Assembly (NCBI GenBank): GCA_035048485.1
Contig: CM068582.1
Location: 21,750,155-21,814,154 of the forward strand
From: Pteria penguin
Lineage: Eukaryota > Mollusca > Bivalvia > Pterioida > Pteriidae
DNA length: 64,000 nucleotides
Reading direction: 5' to 3'
This document shows positions 56,380 to 64,000 of this stretch, piece by piece (the first letter of the stretch is position 1; every line of letters begins with the position of its first letter). The notes under the pieces were generated by a model, which saw only the letters and a program-made list of their open reading frames with translations, did no database searches and had not been told where the DNA came from. A program made the translations under genes and the position numbers.

Positions 56380-57000
56380 GTTTCAGAAATGTCGTATCCT
56401 TCAAAATACTTCTTTGGTCTTTTCGAAGTGAGTTTTACCAATTTTCAGTTTTGATATGAAATTGTAGAGTGAGTAGTAATGCCATTAAAATTAGTCAGTC
56501 ATGTTATTTCTCAGGTAGTTACGGGGAAGATGTCCGTCTGTCTGCCTGCATGTTCAGCGTAAACTTTTCACACATTTGATTTTTGTATAATTTCTGAAGA
56601 GATTTTAGGAATCTTTGCAGTGATGAAATATTCAAGGTCCCCTTCAAATGTTGTGAGTTTTGACCAGATCCGTCGAGGAATAGATCCAAAACGGGTGACA
56701 AATGTCCAGAGGGTACCCTGCTTTGACAGACATCTGACAGGTTGTATTGATCAACAGCTGAATGCATCAGATTGATGAAGAGGAGAGAAGTGTAGTTGTT
56801 TTGGTTCCATTCCGAAATCAAATTCTGACATTTTGATGTCTCGTCGGATTTTGTCGCTTTTGTGTATTTTCAGATGTTTTCTTTGATTCTAATGATATAT
56901 GATAGGGTTTTAGAATGCAATATTATTTTAGCTCAGCTTTATTTGTACTGAAGGTATCCAGATAGGCGATGTATGCTCCTTTGGGTTTCTTGTTCCTCAT
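56380..57000 (-). repeat. Degenerate family 2-like element
   Basis: TTCAAGGTCCCCTTCAAATG, GTTTTGACCAGATCC and GAGGGTACCCTGCTTTGACA match the 16.1-16.7-kb element. The end GATAGGCGATGTATGCTCCT then TTGGGTTTCTTGTT is an eroded form of the GCGATATAGGCCC...CCTCTTGTT arm. Confidence 0.5.
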
Positions 57001-57221
57001 TTTTAGCAATTTTTGTTGAATATTCATTGCTTTTATCCCAAAACATTCATAAACCCTAAAAGCCAAAAGCGTTCCCTTTTAAATCATTCTTAGGATAAAC
57101 ATTGCTAGTTGGCTAGGCAAAGTGTCTGCAAAATTTATGAACATTGCTTTTCATTTCAGATAATGAAAGTGTAAAAGAGGCAGGGTGTTTAAGCTGTTTA
57201 CATGATTATTTATGATGTCAT

Positions 57222-58618
57222 ATGTATATACAGTCAATCACTTTTCCACGAAGAAGGGATTTCGCCGATCTTAACAATGGCTATAAAAAGCTTCAACAAA
57301 AGATTGATTACGCTATCTCCACCCAGCTTGAAGTGTTCATTGGTAACATGACCGTCACCGGGGCTTTGCGCAGTTTAAGCTGGCGCAGTGTAACTATGTC
57401 ATCCCGACTAATTTTTCCTCCCCCGAAGTTCATTAGTATTCGAAACCTGAGCTATAATGCGATCAAATTGTTCTTTAATTTGGTAATCACTGCCATTGGA
57501 ATTATTATGGGGTGTGTAACCGTTATGAAAATGATCACCGAACGCCTCTGTGACGCCGTCAGACCACGTTGTTCTTACGATTTCAGGACAGTAACGGCGA
57601 GTACGTGTTTTCTGCCCATGAATAAGCTTCCAAATTAAACGTAAGAAAAAAGAGGAGTTACTGGCTCAGTTATGTGACAGAAGTCACCATGGAGCTATAC
57701 AATACATAAATATAAATAATATACTAGAACATATAACACATTACAAAAATATTTGATTGTAGTGCAACTACGATACCGACTTAGGACGGTCATTCGCATT
57801 CGCATTTCGCGGCTTCATCGATGTACCGGAAACTATCTTGTATATATTTATCATGAGCGGGATCCAATGCATTTCTTAATGTTTGTTTAGCTTTTTTGTA
57901 CTCGCAATACGCTCATTCAGCCACATGCGGCGTTTCGCCCTTTCATTGTCATGTGTCCTGAACATCGCGCGTCCAGTCAGGCAGCATGTGCAGCTTGTAA
58001 CCCGAATGTGGAAAAGCCGCATTTGCGCATTCCAACAAGATTTGAGTAAAATTTATAGGAAAGACATCTAGGCCTGTAACGGTTCATGATCACATGCATG
58101 TATGGAAGACAACTTCTGCCGTAAAGTGACAGTAGTTTTCGATAGTAACGGGTGACGCTTTGTGCCACGCTGGAAAATATGTTGTCAAATACGTTAAATT
58201 GTGTCTTGAGCATATAAATTCTATGTCAACAAGAATAGGCATATGATCGTATGTCATACTAAAAAAACCCTCTTTATAGATTTTGTATCTAAGCAATTTA
58301 AGATGACTCAGTTTTGGAATAAGAATATAATCAAGCATTCTCTGCTTTTGTATAAAAGACAATGAATTCCCTTGAATATCAAAATCAATCATAGGGATGC
58401 CGGATAGGTTACGTACAACAGAGGTTGTAAATATACGAGATTTAACATTGTTTACACAATACGAGTCTAGGCAACTTGCGTTCATATCACCTGCTATAAC
58501 AACAGTGCTATATGTACTATAGAGATAGTATGAATTTTCAATAACATTGATGGTATGGATGTAGGAATCTATGTGGTTATCTGATGGCATATACACTCCG
58601 AGAATATACATTATGTTA
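57222..58618 (-). pseudogene. LINE remnant: endonuclease C-part and start of reverse transcriptase
   Basis: Minus-strand pieces: IMYILGVYMPSDN, VVIAGDMNAS (near 58,474-58,491), RMLDYILIPKLSHLKL and MTYDHMPILVDIEF. These are the APE-type endonuclease signature blocks GD.N, LDYI and DH.PI. Then follow WLNERI and EYKKAKQTLRNALDPAHDKY, and LIWKLIHGQ, TEAFGDHFHNGYTPHNN, RDDIVTLRQLKLRKAP and TNEHFKLGGDSV, the linker and first reverse-transcriptase blocks. Several frameshifts and stops are present. An AT-rich insert of about 140 bp lies near 57,650-57,790. The reverse-transcriptase catalytic part is missing: the match stops at 57,222. Confidence 0.75.
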
Positions 58619-59830
58619 TTATACCCCCCGCAAACGAAGTTTGGGGGGTATATAGGAATCACCTTGTCCCTCTGTCTGTCTGTCCGTCTGTCGGTCCGTC
58701 CGTCTGTCTGTCCAGAAAACGTTAACCTTGACCATAGCTTTTGAACCCAAAAGAGACTGGGTATTCATACTACACATGTATATTCTCTGTGGCAAGATCT
58801 TTCTTTTGTTACCAAAAGTTTTGACGTTTTGACCTTGGCTTTGACATTTGACCTACTTTTTAAAACCTTTAACCGCAGCTATAACTTTTGAACACAAAGA
58901 GACTGGGTATTCATACTACACATGTATATTCTTTGTGGCAAGATCTTCCTTTTGTTACCAAAATTTTTGACCTTGTGACCTTGGCTTTGACATTTGACGT
59001 ACTTTTTAAAAACTTTAACCTTAGCTATAACTTTTGAACCTAAAGAGACTGGGTATTCATATTATACAAGTATATTTCTTGTGGCAAGACCTTTTTGTTG
59101 GTACCAAAATTTTTGAGGTTGTGACCTTGGCCTTGACATTTGACCTACTTTTTAAAAACTTTAACCTTAGCCATAACTTTTGAACCAAAAGACATTGGAT
59201 ATTCATTCTTAACATGTATATTTTTTGTGACAAGATCATTCTTTTGATGCCAAAAATTTTTGAGGGTGTGACCTTGGCCTTTACATTTGACCTACTTTTT
59301 AAAAACTTTAAACTTAGCCATAACTTTTGAACCAAAAGAGACTGGGTATTCATACTACAAATGTATATTTCTTGTGGCAAGACCTTTTTGTTGGTACCAA
59401 AATTTTTGTTTTGACCTTGTGACCTTGGCCTTGATATTTGACTTACCTTTTAAAAACTTTATCCTTAGTCATAACTTTTGAAAGAAAAGAGATGGGACCT
59501 TCATACTATATATGTGTATTCCTTGTGTAGAGACCTTTCAGTCAGTACCAACAATTTTACCTTGTGACCTTGGCCTTGACATTTGACTTTTTTTGGGAAA
59601 AACTTTAACTTTGACGGTAAAGTATAGTCTTAGAGAGATAGGGAGTCTATTTTACATGTGTGTATTCTGTATGACAAGTCCTGTACACTGATACAAGAAG
59701 AATTTACACAACCCCCTTGACCTTCACCATCTCTTCCAAAACTTAAATATTGGTCATATATATAGTTCTATGTCCTATTTTGAATTTTGGTGCCGCGGGG
59801 GGTATTTGTCCCGTTAGGACAGTTCTAGTT
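58619..59830 (-). mobile_element. Tandem-repeat transposon family 1, copy C, inserted in the LINE
   Basis: In plus-strand order: ATACCCCCCGCAAACGAAGT hairpin, AGGAATCACCTTGTC, a TCTG/TCCG microsatellite, about six units of the 146-bp repeat in reverse, the leader CAAGTCCTGTACACTGATAC, and the end GGGGGGTATTTGTCCCGTTA then GGACAGTTCTAGTT. It sits inside the endonuclease domain of the LINE. Confidence 0.8.
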
Positions 59831-60095
59831 GTATTTGTCAGAACGTTTTAAAAATACCATCTACTCTTTCTGATTCGAAACATGGGACTTCTCAACAGAA
59901 AATTGCAGATTGTTGTTCAGCAAGATGCCAACGCCAACCTTTACCAGCGCATCTGCGGACGAAATTCATATTGTGAGAGTGTTCGATTCTTACGAAACTT
60001 GTATAATGTGCATAGATAGTATCTAAATAGCCCGCTGATAGAGTCGAGGAGATCGCTCCCTTTACATTCCATGATAAATTAATAAAAGTTGTGAC
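59831..60095 (-). pseudogene. LINE remnant: endonuclease N-part
   Basis: Minus-strand frames give MECKGSDLLDSISGLFRYY near 60,060, comparable to the N/WN.KG..SS start of LINE endonucleases, and GVGILLNNNLQFSVEKSHV near 59,900, the GVGI block. Frames are broken. Upstream (>60,095) no 5' UTR is recognised before the minisatellite. Confidence 0.6.
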
Positions 60096-60163
60096 ATGAG
60101 AACGTGTAGTCTCATGATGAGTTCTACAGTTAATCTAGTTTATACGAGCTGTTCTCCCACTAC

Positions 60164-60882
60164 TCACGATTATACGGTAATCACCAGTACAGACCTCATC
60201 ACGATTATACGGTAATCACCAGTACAGACCTCATCACGAATATACGGTAATCACCAGTACAGACCTCATCACGATTATACCGGTAATCACCAGTACACAC
60301 ATCATCACGATTATACCGGTAATCACCAGTACAGACCTCATCACGATTATACCGGTAATCACCAGTACAGACCTCATCACGATTATACGGTAATCATCAG
60401 TACAGACCTCATCACGAATATACGGTAATCACCAGTACAGACCTCATCACGAATATACGGTAATCATCAGTACAGACCTCATCACGATTATACCGGTAAT
60501 CACCAGTACACACATCATCACGATTATACCGGTAATCACCAGTACAGACCTCATCACGATTATACCGGTAATCACCAGTACAGACCTCATCACGATTATT
60601 CGGTAATCATCAGTACAGACCTCATCACGAATATACGGTAATCACCAGTACAGACCTCATCACGATTATACCGGTAATCACCAGTACAGACCTCATCACG
60701 ATTATACCGGTAATCACCAGTACAGACCTCATCACGATTATACCGGTAATCACCAGTACAGATCTCATCACGAATATACGGTAATCACCAGTACAGACCT
60801 CATCACGATTATACCGGTAATCACCAGTACACATATCATCACGATTATACCGGTAATCACCAGTACAGACCTCATCACGATT
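60164..60882. repeat. 35/36-bp minisatellite, about 20 copies
   Basis: The unit CACGATTATACCGGTAATCA plus CCAGTACAGACCTCAT exists in ACCGGT (36 bp) and ACGGT (35 bp) forms, with ATCATCAGT and GTACACACATCAT variants recurring in order, which suggests a higher-order pattern. Confidence 0.9.
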
Positions 60883-61778
60883 GTCATCTTCCGCCCATTT
60901 ACGGTTGTTGCTTATTATGGAGGGTATTCGTTGTCAAAAATCCTGACATGTAGAGATGTAAATTTACGAAATTTATGTCGAAGATGCATTGTTTTATAAA
61001 CATGTACTTTGTACAAATGTATTTTTACACTTATCCAAGTTGTACCTTTTACATATGCACTTTCATGGGCAATTTCATTTATGTATAACCACTCCCGTGA
61101 AACATTAAGTTTGTTTTGTGTTCATATGAATGCACATTTTACAATAATACAAGTGTATTTTGCGTTTCTAAATACTTCCTTTTAAAGTTTTGCAGAATAT
61201 GCACATTATAATTCTACATTTGTAAAGTGTACATTTTGAAGGATTGCATGGTTCATATTTGGAAAATCGCCGAAAATACGCGACATTACCCGATTAGCGA
61301 GTAGTAAGTATGTCTACCTACTTTCAGTTTTAACGACTACACGAAAAAAAAAAAATTTGGTTTGGTATTATTTTCATACCAGTCATGCTTACACCTACAA
61401 ATGCTCGATACAAAACGTCCGAACTACGGATTGCAACCCTTCCCCATTTTGTCGGAAAACTTTTCCAAAAAAGGTAATTTTCGGTAATTTTTAGTGCAGC
61501 AGCACCCCTTTTCTGGACCAAATAGTGCAAAATATTAGTTATGGGAGACTGCAATTCCCCCCCCCCCTTTTTTTTTTATTTCTTGATCCGTCTATGAACT
61601 TCATATGTAAATTACCGAAGACAGAGGTCGCCACTTTATCCGGACATTAAAGTGATATAATTCAGTCATGAGATCGGATATCATTTCCCCTTTGCAGGAA
61701 AATAAACTAATAAGAAACAGATGTCATCAATTTACTTAGGAAATGACTCCTATTTTATTTTATTATTATTTTTTTTTT
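60883..61778. other. Unrecognised AT-rich DNA
   Basis: No gene or dispersed repeat recognised. A C-run then T-run lies at about 61,557-61,578. Confidence 0.35.
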
Positions 61779-61866
61779 GTTGATTGAGGCATCAACCTAA
61801 AATTTGGACGTAAAACTGTATCGCTGAAATTTTCCGTCCAAATTTTAGGTAGATACCTCAATCAAC
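61779..61866. repeat. 88-bp hairpin with 32-bp arms
   Basis: The left arm starts GTTGATTGAGGCATCAACCT and ends TTTGGACG (61,779-61,810). The right arm is 61,835-61,866. The arms pair with only two mismatches around a 24-nt loop. Confidence 0.85.
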
Positions 61867-63400
61867 CAAACAAATATACGATTCATTTCTTATCATTTTA
61901 TTTAGCTTATACATGTATATGGAAACAAAAATTTAATAAGGGTCCAATAAACATAATTTATTATGGCACTACATTACTATTTTATCCCTGATACATGTGA
62001 CTTGATCGCGTAGTAATACAATGACAAGGTAAACAACATTTTGAAGTCAATAATGGCGGCTAACACGAAATTCAAAAATTTTATCCTAGTGTCCATTGAA
62101 AAAATTAGAAGTGAAATAGAGCGAACGATTATTTTAAAAAACACGAATTAATGAAACATGCATATGAGGGTGATAATATCTTACCTAAGGTATTTATATT
62201 TTAAATATTATTAGTATTATTAGAAATGCTGACTGGTGCACGTACGGCGTGTCACAAGATGGAAAGAGTAGTCTCAGGGACTTGGATCGGAGACAGCACC
62301 TCTTTGGTGCCCGTTTTGATCGGGTATGATACCGTAGTAATTACAATTATAAGCGTCCATTGTCTAGCGATCGGTTAGTAGCAGACAAGTACTGTTTTTG
62401 TTTTGTATTTGACTACATGCATTTCTAAACAGCACTGACCCACTGTACTGTAGACTAGTTGATTGACCTTGTTATATCTTACTTTTTTATTGAATAATAG
62501 TAGGAAATTATATCTTATATTCAATAGTTTCTGAAGTGAATTACGATTTCTTTTGTACCTTGAATTCGTTACATATAACGAAACAATGTTATGTAATCGA
62601 TTAACAACAAAGGAGTCACTGTTGCATAAACAGAACGGGGGTTTCGCATTCTACAGGAAAGTAATTCCAGCAACTGTGACATATCTGCACACAAAATTTT
62701 GATGATGCAGAAATCAACTCAATTTTTTAACCAACCAGATTCGCTGCAAGACCATGAACACAAAGAAAATTAAATGGTATAAAAATGAACTGTATAGAAA
62801 TACAATAGTTTAATTAAATACAAATATCACCTCTACTTTTACCATAATTTTGTGTTTCGATATAAAAATGTCAACAGAGAAGCGTGTTTCTATTAGCCTG
62901 GTGCATTTATAAGTTGTATTCGACAGGATAGACATAATTGATGGGAATTGTTCTGTGTAACAGAATTGCTGCGCTGCTATACACATGATCAAGACTTTTC
63001 CGGCACCATTTTGATACATTTCAACGGAAATAATTTATATGAATTTTAGTAGAGTCTTGGTTTTTGTGACATATTTTAACATAAAAAAGGAAATGAGAAA
63101 ACAGTAATTTTTTTTACTTTCAATTTGTTGTTCGTAGTCATTAGAAATGCACAGTCAATGGGTCTTTAATACTGATGCAGTACACAGGGGACACGTGGTA
63201 TGGGATTTGCATGTATTCTGAGTCTTCAACGGTAAGCAGAGTATTAGATGTTAGAATGTGCTTACCACACTGTGGGACGCGGAGTGACCTGCGATACCAA
63301 TGAGAAATTTTTGTCCCTTTGTTCGGTAGAATTATGCATCCTACAAAGTGAATTACGTAATTTTTATGTTAAATCGGTTAAACATAGTGTAACTCGAACA
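61867..63400. other. Unrecognised DNA
   Basis: No supportable gene, repeat or structural element. Short open frames are consistent with chance. Confidence 0.35.
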
Positions 63401-63402
63401 AC

Positions 63403-63494
63403 CCCCCCCCCCCCCTCAAATAAAAATCAAAACCGGAAACAAAAAGGCAAACTAAACAGGACAATCCCCCCCAAATAAAACCCAAACAAACAAA

Positions 63495-63558
<64 letters not shown>

Positions 63559-63715
63559 CAACCAACCAACCAAACAAACAAAAAAAACCCCCCAAAAACA
63601 AACACCCCTAAACCCCAAAAACAAAACAAAACCAAAAAAAAAAAAAAAAAAAACCATAAAATGAAAAATAAAGATAAAAAACAAAACACACCAAAAACAA
63701 AAACAAACAAACAAG
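63403..63715. repeat. Low-complexity block with CA microsatellite
   Basis: Poly-C (63,403-63,416), about 29 CA repeats (63,497-63,555), CCAA and CAAA repeats, and poly-A (63,628-63,652). The long cysteine/valine and phenylalanine-rich reverse frames are artefacts of these repeats. Confidence 0.9.
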
Positions 63716-63783
63716 GAGGATGGAAGTACTATTATAGTTTAGTTTTGGTTTTGAGAGTATATAGATTACTATGTAATGGAATG

Positions 63784-64000
63784 GAGCCTGTGTAGATCAG
63801 TGGATGGGGTGCTCTGCTTCTGACTAAGAGATCCTGGGTTCGACTCTCTCCATAGACATACTGGTGTCCTGTCTTTCGGTCCTGTGTCAAGGTAGGCGTG
63901 GTACGTAAAAGATCCCCCACATCTTCGGATATATCTTCATTTGCAAAGGTGTAAATTTCTATGCAATGCGTTAAATAGATGTCGTTACGTAAAACAATAA
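63784..64000 (+). repeat. tRNA-derived SINE, cut by the window end
   Basis: Head GTGTAGATCAGTGGATGGGG, B box GGGTTCGACTCTCTCC, body GGTGTCCTGTCTTTCGGTCC and TACGTAAAAGATCCCCCACA, and tail start GTTACGTAAAACAATAA. It is diverged from the 28,603 copy, with a deletion after TCTTTCGG. Confidence 0.75.

Noticed and set aside
57222..57638. 138-residue plus-strand open frame
   Set aside because: It is antisense to LINE coding blocks that are recognisable on the minus strand.
63378..63714. Cysteine/valine- and phenylalanine-rich open frames
   Set aside because: Products of CA, poly-A and poly-C simple repeats.

Overview
The window looks like nuclear DNA of a mollusc, most likely a bivalve. It is AT-rich. 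Its gene remnants are split by introns with GT/AG borders, and it is packed with tRNA-derived SINEs, tandem-repeat-containing 'pearl-like' elements and small inverted-repeat elements of the sort known from bivalve genomes. I see no intact host gene and no rRNA or functional tRNA gene. Every coding stretch I can support belongs to a transposable element or to an unclassified zinc-finger gene fragment. The species cannot be named from the sequence.

Layout. 0-6 kb: a fold-back element, one copy of a tandem-repeat element (family 1, unit about 146 bp) and a 35-bp minisatellite. 6.3-17.6 kb: a large block of a second tandem-repeat element (family 2, unit about 145 bp), including a nearly perfect 1.78-kb tandem duplication, then a diverged relative. 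17.8-19.1 kb: family 1 again. 19-27 kb: sparse, with SINE pieces, a MITE, long homopolymers and a TA microsatellite. 27.0-43.7 kb: remains of one PIF/Harbinger-type transposon with two convergent, intron-containing genes. These are a HARBI1-like transposase on the plus strand and a Myb/SANT-like DNA-binding partner on the minus strand, and their stop codons lie 47 bp apart. Its introns hold SINEs, a 146-bp array, a separate zinc-finger gene fragment and two nested hAT-like MITEs. 47.9-50.1 kb: a minus-strand pseudogene joining a MULE-type transposase, a SWIM zinc finger, a Ulp1/C48-type cysteine protease and a PHD-like zinc finger. 51.4-56 kb: minisatellites, a MITE and SINEs. 57.2-60.1 kb: a minus-strand LINE remnant split by a third family 1 copy. 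60.2-60.9 kb: a 35/36-bp minisatellite. 61-64 kb: mostly unrecognised, with an 88-bp hairpin, simple repeats and a SINE cut by the window edge.

How the parts fit. The two Harbinger genes are the classic pair of that superfamily, in which transposase and Myb-like protein act together. The phases of the five Myb exons agree across every junction, and so do the transposase junctions that can be tested. Both genes now carry a frameshift, and the transposase exon expected to hold the first catalytic aspartate was not found, so this copy is probably inactive. The tandem-repeat families share one layout: a short 5' palindrome, a tandem core, a tetranucleotide-like microsatellite, a GGTGATT-like box and a terminal hairpin whose stem repeats a 5' motif. 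That resembles non-autonomous Helentron-like elements. All coordinates were counted by eye and may be off by a base or two.
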